A stretch of DNA of 8,641 nt from Candidatus Onthomorpha intestinigallinarum (GTDB lineage Bacteria; Bacteroidota; Bacteroidia; Bacteroidales; P3): contig DXGG01000223.1 of NCBI GenBank assembly GCA_019114015.1, positions 1 through 8,641 of the forward strand. The letters are read 5' to 3'. The notes under the pieces are model-generated. The model was given only the letters and a program-made list of their open reading frames with translations. It ran no database searches and was not told the DNA's origin. Position numbers and translations under genes: made by a program. This document shows positions 1 through 6,331 of the stretch, piece after piece; positions within the stretch are counted from its first letter, which is position 1; each line of letters starts with the position of its first letter.

Positions 1-1011
1 GTATTGGGTGGCGTATTGATGAACTTTATAGGTGCGATATTGATTTTCTCGGCCATATTGTTTACCTGGGGCAAGGAGACATTGCCTATAAGGAACGTTA
101 CGCAGGGATTCGATTATGCGGATGTGGCAATAAAAAACGGTTTCAAGAACGGCGACCTGATTCTGAGTGTTGACAACAAGGACGTTTATTTGTTAGGAGA
201 TGCCTTGGAACAAATACTTTTGGACAATCCGAAACAGGTAAAGGTTAGAAGGGGCGATACAATAGTTGATATTTCATTGCCTGAAGATTTTGCCAAACAG
301 GTGCTCGCAAGCGGTACCAAATCTTTGGTAACCATAAGATTCCCTTTCATAATAGATAATTTTGCGATAGGTTCTCTTGCTCAAAAGGCGGGTATGCGGA
401 CAGGGGACAGCATAGTTGCATTGAACGGAGTAAGCACACCGTCATTCAGTGACTTCCTAAAGGCAATGGAAGGCAGAAGCAATGAAGAAATTTCCATCAC
501 TTATTTCAGGGACGGAAGCAGTAGGGAAACACGCTTCAAGTTGGACAACAGCGGCAAGATAGGAGCAGCGTGCAAGAATCCTCTTATGATATATAAAACC
601 GAAAAAGAAGAATACAACTTGCTGGAATCGATACCTGAAGGCATAAAACAGGGAACGGAGACATTGGGCAGTTATGTCAAACAATTCAAACTGGTATTCA
701 CAAAGGAAGGAGCATCTCAACTTGGAGGCTTTGGGGCGATAGGTTCCATGTTCCCGAGTCAGTGGGACTGGTCCATATTTTGGAATATGACCGCTTTCTT
801 GTCCATAATCCTTGCCTTTATGAACATTCTTCCCATCCCTGCATTGGACGGAGGGCATGTTATGTTCACTCTATGGGAGATAATCACGGGTAAAAAACCG
901 GGTGACAAGTTTCTTGAAAGAGCCCAAATGATAGGTATGGCCTTATTGCTCGCATTGTTGATTTTTGCCAACGGCAATGATTTGTACAGATGGTTGAATT
1001 CAAAATTCTGA
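1..1011 (+). CDS. rseP: RIP metalloprotease RseP (site-2 protease), 5'-truncated by the window edge
   Basis: This is the C-terminal part of an inner-membrane zinc protease of the S2P/RseP family, which cuts transmembrane substrates such as anti-sigma factors and leftover signal peptides. The frame is open to base 1, so the true start and the HExxH zinc motif of the first membrane helix lie upstream; the TTG at base 4 is internal. Visible in order: a hydrophobic segment at about bases 19-75 (MNFIGAILIFSAILF), a first PDZ-like domain at about 115-290, a second PDZ domain at about 355-560 (GSLAQKAGMRTGDSIVALNG), and a C-terminal hydrophobic region from about 770. The second family motif, NILPIPALDGG, is at bases 823-855 and supplies the aspartate zinc ligand. 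The protein ends in a normal short tail, so only the 5' end is missing. In many Bacteroidetes dxr lies just upstream (family knowledge, not visible here). Identification is secure. Confidence 0.95.
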   Translation, partial: VLGGVLMNFIGAILIFSAILFTWGKETLPIRNVTQGFDYADVAIKNGFKNGDLILSVDNKDVYLLGDALEQILLDNPKQVKVRRGDTIVDISLPEDFAKQVLASGTKSLVTIRFPFIIDNFAIGSLAQKAGMRTGDSIVALNGVSTPSFSDFLKAMEGRSNEEISITYFRDGSSRETRFKLDNSGKIGAACKNPLMIYKTEKEEYNLLESIPEGIKQGTETLGSYVKQFKLVFTKEGASQLGGFGAIGSMFPSQWDWSIFWNMTAFLSIILAFMNILPIPALDGGHVMFTLWEIITGKKPGDKFLERAQMIGMALLLALLIFANGNDLYRWLNSKF

Positions 1012-1115
1012 CATGAGGAATGCTTGTTCGTGTGTAATTATATGATAATCCGTATTTGATAAGAAAAGTCGCACAGATTCCATGCGAATATGTAATGTGT
1101 TATGTATCAATGTAT

Positions 1116-1139
1116 AAGTTTTACTACCGAATAAAACTT
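1116..1139 (+). other. 8-bp inverted repeat downstream of rseP
   Basis: AAGTTTTA (1116-1123) and TAAAACTT (1132-1139) pair perfectly around an 8-nt loop. The repeat is followed by a second short palindrome, CTTCTT-T-AAGAAG (1137-1149), which shares three bases with the first. It could be a weak transcript end for rseP, about 105 bp after its stop codon. However, the stem is AT-rich and no real T-run follows it, so a terminator role is uncertain. Apart from this and the tRNA promoter, I see nothing else in the 250-bp spacer at 1012-1261. Confidence 0.3.
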
Positions 1140-1195
1140 CTTTAAGAAGATGAAAGGACCAAACAAAGTTTATCATTAAAAACTCTTGGAAAAAT

Positions 1196-1225
1196 TTGGC
1201 AGGAAAAAAAAAGGTTGTATCTTTG
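1196..1225 (+). promoter_or_regulatory. Bacteroidetes-type housekeeping promoter for tRNA-Asn
   Basis: The −33 element TTG is at 1196-1198 and the −7 element TATCTTTG is at 1218-1225, separated by exactly 19 bp. This fits the consensus TTTG-N19-TAnnTTTG used by the primary sigma factor of Bacteroidetes. Transcription should begin near 1230-1232, giving a leader of roughly 30 nt before the mature tRNA. It is the best promoter in the window, as expected for a stable RNA gene. Confidence 0.85.
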
Positions 1226-1248
1226 CACCTGCTTTGACGGATATGAAA

Positions 1249-1263
1249 GCGTTTTTGAAACGC
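1249..1263 (+). other. Leader hairpin overlapping the tRNA 5' end
   Basis: GCGTTT (1249-1254) pairs perfectly with AAACGC (1258-1263) around a 3-nt loop (TTG). The last two bases of the 3' arm, G1262 and C1263, are also the first two bases of the tRNA acceptor stem, so the two structures compete in the primary transcript. It may affect processing at the RNase P site, or it may be chance; a 6-bp stem is short. Confidence 0.45.
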
Positions 1264-1335
1264 CTCCTTAGCTCAGTTGGTTAGAGCACATGACTGTTAA
1301 TCATGGGGTCTTAGGTTCAAGTCCTAAAGGGGGCG
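1262..1335 (+). tRNA. tRNA-Asn (anticodon GUU)
   Basis: A full cloverleaf folds by eye. The acceptor stem is 1262-1268 with 1328-1334 (7 pairs, one G·U), and discriminator G is at 1335. The D arm is 1271-1287 with stem GCTC/GAGC. The anticodon stem CATGA/TCATG (1289-1293 with 1301-1305) is perfect and encloses loop CTGTTAA with anticodon GTT at 1296-1298, which reads AAC/AAU. The variable loop has 5 nt (1306-1310). The T arm TTAGG/CCTAA (1311-1315 with 1323-1327) has loop TTCAAGT. CCA is not encoded; the bases after G1335 are CGA, so the tail must be added by nucleotidyltransferase. The gene is monocistronic, with its own promoter upstream and a terminator directly downstream. Confidence 0.97.
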
Positions 1336-1339
1336 CGAG

Positions 1340-1386
1340 GGGAATAAAAAAAAGGGAAGAAGTCTTCCTTTTTTTTATTCCCTTTT
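1340..1386 (+). terminator. Intrinsic terminator, probably bidirectional (tRNA-Asn / thioredoxin)
   Basis: The core hairpin is GGAAG (1355-1359) with CTTCC (1364-1368) around a 4-nt loop. It is flanked by eight A's (1346-1353) on the left and eight T's (1369-1376) on the right. The A and T tracts can also pair, and GGG (1340-1342) can pair with CCC (1380-1382), so the whole element is a long stem with one bulged G near the top. On the plus strand the T-run ends the tRNA transcript. On the minus strand the A-tract reads as a U-run and could end the convergent thioredoxin transcript, whose stop codon is at 1470. Confidence 0.8.
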
Positions 1387-1469
1387 GCAGAGCATGAATA
1401 TTTTAATCACAGATGTCCAACAAATAGGAAGTCTTCCTGGTTATTCAGTTCTTGAATGTGCAACTCAAT

Positions 1470-1898
1470 CTAATTCAAAAGAATATTCTCTATGTATTCT
1501 CTCAATTGTTCTTCGGATTGTGCACCTACAAGTATCCTGGGTTCTTTTTCAAGTGGAGAAAAGATTATAGTCGGAATACTGCTTATACCTATTTCTTTGG
1601 CCAGTTGTTTCTGCTCGTCTACATTTACCTTATAGATATATATTCTTCCCGAATATTCCTTGGCCAGTTTGTCAAGAATGGGAGATACAATCTTACAGGG
1701 TTTACACCAATCGGCATAAAAATCTATGATTGCAGGTTTGTCACCCAAATAATTCCATCCGGTAGAATCCTTTGTATAATCCACAACCTTGGTCAGGAAA
1801 TCTTCCCTGTCAATTTTTACAACCTTTTTTGGAGACTGTCCGAAACAAACTGCATTGGTCAACAATAACAATAAAACCAATCGTAATAGAATTTTCAT
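1470..1898 (-). CDS. Secreted thioredoxin-fold oxidoreductase, TrxP-like (WCKPC active site)
   Basis: A 142-residue thioredoxin with an N-terminal signal peptide (about residues 1-20, hydrophobic run LLRLVLLLLLTNAV). Predicted cleavage is CFG|QS, giving Gln at +1, so the protein should act in the periplasm. The fold follows from about residue 30. DFYADWCKPC (59-68) carries the buried Asp59, the redox Cys65 and Cys68, and a Lys-Pro pair between them instead of the usual Gly-Pro; the cis-proline loop is SIPT (107-110). From memory, the stretch around YLGDKPAIIDFYADWC and the IYIYKVNVD strand resemble Bacteroides TrxP, a periplasmic thioredoxin; I cannot align them here, so no symbol is given. 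It probably reduces or exchanges disulfides of envelope proteins. It is a single gene, divergent from the β-barrel gene and convergent with tRNA-Asn; the stop codon is TAG. The thioredoxin assignment is firm, the subgroup moderate. Confidence 0.93.
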   Translation of the reverse strand: MKILLRLVLLLLLTNAVCFGQSPKKVVKIDREDFLTKVVDYTKDSTGWNYLGDKPAIIDFYADWCKPCKIVSPILDKLAKEYSGRIYIYKVNVDEQKQLAKEIGISSIPTIIFSPLEKEPRILVGAQSEEQLREYIENILLN

Positions 1899-1923
1899 AT
1901 CAAACTGTTTAACTATATATTTG

Positions 1924-1931
1924 CAAATATA
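1924..1931 (-). promoter_or_regulatory. Putative −7 box for the thioredoxin gene
   Basis: On the minus strand this reads TATATTTG followed by C, an exact match to the Bacteroidetes −7 consensus TAnnTTTG, 25 bp before the ATG. No TTG is found 19-20 bp upstream, so the −33 element is weak or absent. Confidence 0.55.
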
Positions 1932-1973
1932 CGATTTTTCAATGATTATCCGAGATAAACCAAAAACTTTTAC

Positions 1974-1981
1974 TACTTTCG
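1974..1981 (+). promoter_or_regulatory. Putative −7 box for the β-barrel/PCMD unit
   Basis: TACTTTCG followed by C differs from TAnnTTTG at one position and lies 33 bp before the ATG at 2015. No −33 TTG is visible at the usual distance. It shares the 116-bp divergent spacer with the thioredoxin promoter; the two −7 boxes are about 42 bp apart, on opposite strands. Confidence 0.4.
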
Positions 1982-2014
1982 CAAATTGATTCGTGTATAA
2001 AAGATACCTTCGTC

Positions 2015-2764
2015 ATGAAACATAAACTACTGTTTTTTCTCTTGTTCTGTTCATTATTTTCCGTAGATTCTTTTTCTCAGGATGACTATTGGAACAACGG
2101 CATGCTGAAGGGCATGAGCAATATTAGTTTTCGCGTCGGTTTGGAAGGAGGACGGAAGAGCAATGATGTACTGTTGTCTATTTTGGATATAGAGGAGTCG
2201 AACACCTTTGAGACTGATTTAGCTCTTGGTGGAGGTTGGTTCATCGCCGATAACGTAGCCTTGAACGGTCGTATATCGTACAGTTTCTCTGATAAAAGAA
2301 ATACAGTTGAGGCGAAAATACTGGAATTGGTGCTTGACGCTTCAAAATATAATACCAATACCGTATCCTCTTCTTTTTCTGCAGCAATGGGCGTTAAAAA
2401 CTATATACCGGTAGGATATTCAAAAAGATTCTTTTTATTCAATGAAAGCAATGTTTGCTATATTCATACGGAGGAACTGACGAGGGATGTGTACAATGAT
2501 GGAGACAAGATAAGGAAAATACAAAGAGTAGAAAATTCCTTTAACATAGGGCTTGCACCGGGCTTCATGTATTTTTTAACGAAAGGGTTTGCTTTCGAGT
2601 TTTCCATGAATCCCATAATGTTGTCTTTGACACATGAAGATATATTGACAGATGAAACCGTTGAAGGCGAAAATCTTAGTTATTCGTTGGACTTTAAACT
2701 CAACCCGTTCAATATCTATTTCGGATTTTCTTACTTTTTCAGCAACGGTTCCAAAATAAAATAA
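2015..2764 (+). CDS. Small outer-membrane β-barrel protein of unknown function
   Basis: A 249-residue secreted protein with a typical signal peptide (residues 1-21, MKHKLLFFLLFCSLFSVDSFS) and predicted cleavage before Gln22. The mature chain shows alternating hydrophobic strands with short turns and longer loops, for example SFRVGLEGG, ALGGGWFIADNVALNGRISYSF, FNIGLAPGFMYFLTKGFAFEFSM and NPFNIYFGFSYFF. The pattern fits an 8- to 10-stranded OMP β-barrel of the type often annotated as porin family in Bacteroidetes. The last strand ends in aromatic residues followed by a short NGSKIK tail rather than a terminal Phe. The gene ends 3 bp before the PCMD lipoprotein gene, so the two are almost certainly co-transcribed and may work together at the outer membrane. 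I do not recognise a specific family or substrate; a structural barrel rather than a transporter is also possible. Confidence 0.8.
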   Translation: MKHKLLFFLLFCSLFSVDSFSQDDYWNNGMLKGMSNISFRVGLEGGRKSNDVLLSILDIEESNTFETDLALGGGWFIADNVALNGRISYSFSDKRNTVEAKILELVLDASKYNTNTVSSSFSAAMGVKNYIPVGYSKRFFLFNESNVCYIHTEELTRDVYNDGDKIRKIQRVENSFNIGLAPGFMYFLTKGFAFEFSMNPIMLSLTHEDILTDETVEGENLSYSLDFKLNPFNIYFGFSYFFSNGSKIK

Positions 2765-2767
2765 TCC

Positions 2768-4000
2768 ATGAAAAGAATATTTGTAATTGTCTTGTCTGTT
2801 CTTTCGTTCGTCTCATGCATAGATGAGAGTTATTACGGGGAATCCAATCTTTGCAACATTACCTCTTTTGAAATGGAAGGTCAGTTGTCATGTGAAATAA
2901 CGACTGAAAACGGAACGGGTTATATATATGTCTCCATGCCGGAGGATGCGGATAAATCCAATTTAAAAATAACACGTGCCGTAATCAGTCCGTTGTCCAA
3001 ATTCGACAGAGATATTTCATCCATACGTGATTTTACCAATACTGTAACGGTAAAAGTTGTTGCAGAGGACGGCAAAACATTCAAAAACTGGCATATCAGC
3101 ATAGTGAATACGGAAACGGACTCTCAAATTCCTTATTCGGACATGAAGAAATGGACGATTGCCCTTGACGAAAATGGAAATCAGATAAGTCTTCCGGACA
3201 TCGAGTATGCTTACTTTCCCGGTGAAAACGGGAAATATTCCCCATGGCAACATGCAGCAAGGGCAAACAAAATCAACGGGTTCTTTTCCGTTACGCCTCA
3301 ACCTTCTCCCGAAAACAGTGAATATGCACTTATGGAAACGAAAGCATACCTGGCCGGCAATCTTGTCAATTCGGGAATAGTGACAGGTGCATTGTTTACC
3401 GGAAAATTCTGCTTTGATTCAAGACATCTGCCGGTTGTGGGAAGCGATCCAAATCCCCGTAAACTTATTGACTTCGGTGTGCCGTTCACACATAAACCTT
3501 CTGCTGTACGATTCGATATAAGATATACTCCGGGCGAAGTAATGAAAGACGGTAGAGGAAAGACAATAAATGAAAATGATTCAGAGGGCAGACCTTACAA
3601 GGATTCCTGCGACATATATTTCCTATTGCAAAACAGAAGTCTCAAGTCGGATACTTATTACAGGGTTGCCACAGCATGGCTTCGCGAAGGAGCAGTAATA
3701 GGTGAAAACGGATTTGTTACAATTACATTACCATTCGTATATGGTCAGCCTACACAAGCGGAGATTCAAGAAAAACCATACATGAACATAGGGGGCATAA
3801 GAGGAGAGGTGACTTTTTACAAGTTCTCTTTCAATGGCGCTACTTATGACAAGGAATTGATGAAAGAAGAATTCGGGGATAAGGATATGGAAGTGGACCA
3901 TATAATAGGTTTGTTCAGTTCGAGCGCCTATGGAGACATGTTTTGGGGTGCTCCTGGTTCAAGACTTGAAATCAAAAACGTTGAACTGATATACGAATAA
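2768..4000 (+). CDS. PCMD-domain lipoprotein (putative carbohydrate metabolism domain)
   Basis: A 410-residue lipoprotein. The signal peptide ends in lipobox FVSC, with Cys17 as the lipidated residue. It is followed by Ile-Asp-Glu, an acidic start of the kind associated with surface display of Bacteroidetes lipoproteins. Residues about 28-112 look like a Bacteroidetes Ig/PKD-like N-terminal domain: ITSFEME at the start, the DFTNTVTVKVVAEDG strand, and a closing WHISIVN. After a linker, about 118-410 match the PCMD family (named for a putative carbohydrate metabolism role; jelly-roll-like fold), with the region around FGVPFTHKPSAVRF (residues 236-249) and the end VDHIIGLFSSSAYGDMFWGAPGS as recognisable anchors. 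The family's biochemical function is unproven; glycan binding is a guess from the fold. It is the second gene of a unit with the β-barrel gene 3 bp upstream. Confidence is high for a lipoprotein and fairly high for PCMD. Confidence 0.85.
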   Translation: MKRIFVIVLSVLSFVSCIDESYYGESNLCNITSFEMEGQLSCEITTENGTGYIYVSMPEDADKSNLKITRAVISPLSKFDRDISSIRDFTNTVTVKVVAEDGKTFKNWHISIVNTETDSQIPYSDMKKWTIALDENGNQISLPDIEYAYFPGENGKYSPWQHAARANKINGFFSVTPQPSPENSEYALMETKAYLAGNLVNSGIVTGALFTGKFCFDSRHLPVVGSDPNPRKLIDFGVPFTHKPSAVRFDIRYTPGEVMKDGRGKTINENDSEGRPYKDSCDIYFLLQNRSLKSDTYYRVATAWLREGAVIGENGFVTITLPFVYGQPTQAEIQEKPYMNIGGIRGEVTFYKFSFNGATYDKELMKEEFGDKDMEVDHIIGLFSSSAYGDMFWGAPGSRLEIKNVELIYE

Positions 4001-4046
4001 AAATCATAATTGTAGATACGAATTTTATAGTCTGTTCTTTTTTTTG

Positions 4047-4054
4047 TACATTTG
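4047..4054 (+). promoter_or_regulatory. Putative −7 box for the T9SS cargo / Ton operon
   Basis: TACATTTG followed by C is an exact TAnnTTTG match. It lies 50 bp before the ATG at 4105, in the 104-bp gap after the PCMD gene. A TTTA at 4024-4027, ending 19 bp upstream, is one base off the −33 TTTG. No convincing terminator is seen between 4001 and 4046, so some read-through from the upstream unit is possible. Confidence 0.6.
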
Positions 4055-4104
4055 CAGTTGTTTTCATAAAGTTCTGATATACAAAGCAATAATAATATTG
4101 AGAT

Positions 4105-5610
4105 ATGAAGAGTTTTTTTTCCTTTTTTGCGATATTGTTTTTCACGGCCATTATGAGTATTTTTGGCCAGAATCCGGTGGTAGAAATGGTAAGCGTTGAT
4201 GATATAACTTTCAAAAGCGCTTCATTTACAGCCAATTTAGTAAGTAAGGGTGGTTGGGCCGTAAGTAAAAGGGGAATAGTCGTCGGCACCAATCCTTTAC
4301 CTACAAAAGCCAATGGAGGAACTCTTTCCGTCTTGAGCGGTTCAAGCCTTGGCGAATACACGAGGAGTTTGTCCACTTTGGCCCACAGTACCACTTATTA
4401 TGTAAGGGCTTTTGTAACAAAAACCAGTCCTGCGGACACATGTTATTCCGATAACGTATTAAGCTTTACTACGCCGCAGGCCATTCCTCCTACTTTAGCG
4501 GCTGTAACTGTAAGCAATATAGGTTTGATGGAAGCGACCATTACCTCTCAAATAACAGACAAGGGTGATGCGACCATTCAATCCACCAAGGGATTCTTGT
4601 ATTCCACCAGTCAGAATTTCACATACAGCAGTGCAACCAAGGCAACGGTTTCAGGTTCCGTATCCGACGTACCTTTTGACATGGTGAAAAATATTACCAA
4701 TCTGCTATCGGGAGAAACATACTATGTGAAGGCTTTCACTGTCGTAAAATACGGACCTGTATTCGACACTGTATACTCAGACTTGACGAGTTTTACCACA
4801 CAACATGCTTGCGGCACAAAACCGTTTAATATATATACAACGGATATAGCAATAGACAGTGCCAATATTCATTTTACCAAAGGCGAAGGACAGGTTGCAT
4901 GGGAATTGGATTATGATTTTGCAGGTCATACCGTGGGAGAAGGAATCGTACTGCAAGTGAACGATACGGTGGTTACCTTGCGTAATCTGGAGGGAGGTCG
5001 TTCTTATTCCATTTTTGTCAGGGCTGTGTGTGATGATAGGTATAGCGAATGGTCCGATGTACGGACATTTGTTACACTTCCGCCATTGTGTGCTCCGGTA
5101 CATTCCCTGCGTTCCACCCAGATAGGTTATTCTTCCGCAGTTGTGGAATGGACACCCGGAAGTATGAGCCAAACGACATGGGAGGTTTGTTTTGCCAAAT
5201 CTAACGAGCCGATGCCTGAAACGGGAACGATAATACGTAACAATCCTATCTTCTCTCCTATCGGTCTTACCCCTCAGACGGAATACAAGTTGAGAGTACG
5301 TGCCATTTGCGGAGAATATTACAGCGACTGGTCCGAGGAATTCTCTTTCAATACCATACAGCAATCGATAGAAGAGGCAGATGCCGCAGACAAAATCGCA
5401 ATATATCCGAACCCTACGGATAACACCATATTCTTTGAGGGCAATTTGGAAAATGTGACAAAGATAAAGATAACCAATTCATTGGGTCAGATTGTTTACT
5501 GTAATGATCGCATTCCTGATAGTTTTTCGTTCGGTTCGAACAAAGGAGTGTTTTTTGTAAGCATATACGGAAACAAAGGATATCAGATAGAGAAAATAAT
5601 TGTACAATAA
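4105..5610 (+). CDS. Fibronectin type III protein with a T9SS type A sorting domain
   Basis: A 501-residue exported protein. The signal peptide covers residues 1-21 (cleavage SIFG|Q22). Four fn3-like repeats follow, at about 26-124, 130-233, 236-325 and 329-417. The first two end in the typical TYYVRAF/TYYVKAF...SFTT strands. The last two each begin at a Cys-containing start and carry a second Cys in the VRAVC/VRAIC strand (C236/C309, C329/C402), suggesting one disulfide per repeat. After a short acidic linker, residues 431-501 form the T9SS type A C-terminal domain, with IYPNP at 433-437 and a final GVFFVSIY...KIIVQ. The protein should cross the inner membrane by Sec and the outer membrane by T9SS, ending up secreted or anchored on the surface. 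No catalytic domain is seen, so an adhesive or structural role is inferred. It is the first gene of the run leading into exbB, 18 bp downstream. Confidence 0.92.
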   Translation: MKSFFSFFAILFFTAIMSIFGQNPVVEMVSVDDITFKSASFTANLVSKGGWAVSKRGIVVGTNPLPTKANGGTLSVLSGSSLGEYTRSLSTLAHSTTYYVRAFVTKTSPADTCYSDNVLSFTTPQAIPPTLAAVTVSNIGLMEATITSQITDKGDATIQSTKGFLYSTSQNFTYSSATKATVSGSVSDVPFDMVKNITNLLSGETYYVKAFTVVKYGPVFDTVYSDLTSFTTQHACGTKPFNIYTTDIAIDSANIHFTKGEGQVAWELDYDFAGHTVGEGIVLQVNDTVVTLRNLEGGRSYSIFVRAVCDDRYSEWSDVRTFVTLPPLCAPVHSLRSTQIGYSSAVVEWTPGSMSQTTWEVCFAKSNEPMPETGTIIRNNPIFSPIGLTPQTEYKLRVRAICGEYYSDWSEEFSFNTIQQSIEEADAADKIAIYPNPTDNTIFFEGNLENVTKIKITNSLGQIVYCNDRIPDSFSFGSNKGVFFVSIYGNKGYQIEKIIVQ

Positions 5611-5628
5611 ACAAAATATCAAGTTCAA

Positions 5629-6324
5629 ATGTTAGAAAACATACTTTTACAAATCACGACGACAGGTACGGAAGTAGCCGCTCAGGTGGCGGAAAACACG
5701 GCAAAAATGAACATTTTCTCACTGGCTGCCAAGGGAGGTTGGATTATGATTGTTTTGGCTATATTATCCATAGTGGCAGTGTATATCTTTGTCGAAAGAT
5801 TCATGGCATTGAAAAAAGCTTTGCAGGAAGACAAAAGTTTCATGGACAATGTCAAAAACTATATTCATCGCGGAGACTTGAAAGGAGCAAGAAGCATAAC
5901 CGAAAGCAATGACAGTCCGATAGGCCGAATGATTTCCAAAGGCTTGTCTCGATTGGGCAGGCCGTTGAACGACATAAATCAGGCTGTTGAAAACGTTGGA
6001 AAACTGGAGGTCGCACGTTTGGAAAGCGGCGTTTCAATGGTTGGAACAATTGCCGCCATTGCACCTTCGTTGGGATTTCTCGGAACGGTGACGGGTATGG
6101 TCAAAGCGTTCTTCGACATGAGTACGGCAGGAAACAACATAGACATCCAACTGCTTTCAGGCGGCATATACGAAGCAATGGTTACAACTGTCGGCGGACT
6201 GATAGTCGGCATTATAGCCAACTTCCTTTACAGCATTCTTGTCGGACAGATAAACAAGGTGGTGTTTATGTTGGAGGCAAGAACGATGGAATTCATGGAT
6301 TTATTACACGAACCGGCTCAATAA
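5629..6324 (+). CDS. exbB: ExbB / MotA-TolQ-ExbB family proton channel subunit
   Basis: An inner-membrane subunit of the ExbB-ExbD motor, which uses the proton gradient to energise TonB. The 231 residues show the family layout: TM1 at about 38-58 (WIMIVLAILSIVAVYIFVERF), a cytoplasmic segment at about 59-132, TM2 at about 136-158 containing GFLGTVTGM (149-157), and TM3 at about 181-205 within EAMVTTVGGLIVGIIANFL. The start at 5629 leaves a 36-residue N-terminal extension rich in Thr, Ala and Gln before TM1. Bacteroidetes ExbB proteins usually have such an extension, so I prefer this start over the internal ATG at 5707. The gene follows the T9SS cargo gene by 18 bp and precedes exbD by 7 bp. 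TolQ would be the alternative name; the adjacent TonB-type gene favours ExbB. Confidence 0.93.
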   Translation: MLENILLQITTTGTEVAAQVAENTAKMNIFSLAAKGGWIMIVLAILSIVAVYIFVERFMALKKALQEDKSFMDNVKNYIHRGDLKGARSITESNDSPIGRMISKGLSRLGRPLNDINQAVENVGKLEVARLESGVSMVGTIAAIAPSLGFLGTVTGMVKAFFDMSTAGNNIDIQLLSGGIYEAMVTTVGGLIVGIIANFLYSILVGQINKVVFMLEARTMEFMDLLHEPAQ

Positions 6325-6331
6325 GTTATCT

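Noticed and set aside
4..1011. TTG at base 4 as the real start of rseP
   Set aside because: The frame is open to base 1, and the HExxH helix that every RseP needs is missing, so the gene must begin upstream of the window.
1262..1335. tRNA-Asn as an integration site for a mobile element
   Set aside because: No repeat of the tRNA 3' end, integrase or phage-like gene is visible; the tRNA is followed directly by its terminator and an ordinary gene.
1359..1438. The 11-mer GAAGTCTTCCT at 1359-1369 and again at 1428-1438
   Set aside because: Both copies are short self-complementary stretches; the first is part of the terminator and the second has no T-run, so chance similarity is enough.
1452..1868. 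A 138-codon plus-strand open frame opposite the thioredoxin gene
   Set aside because: The minus strand encodes a complete thioredoxin with signal peptide, WCKPC and cis-Pro; the plus frame is its antisense shadow.
4777..5364. A 195-codon minus-strand open frame inside the fn3/T9SS gene
   Set aside because: It is fully antisense to a well-supported gene with clear fn3 and T9SS domains, and its translation shows no recognisable motif or domain.
5707..6324. Internal ATG at 5707 as the exbB start
   Set aside because: It would place the start about 11 residues before TM1, but Bacteroidetes ExbB proteins usually carry the longer N-terminal segment seen from 5629, and 5629 gives a tight 18-bp operon gap.
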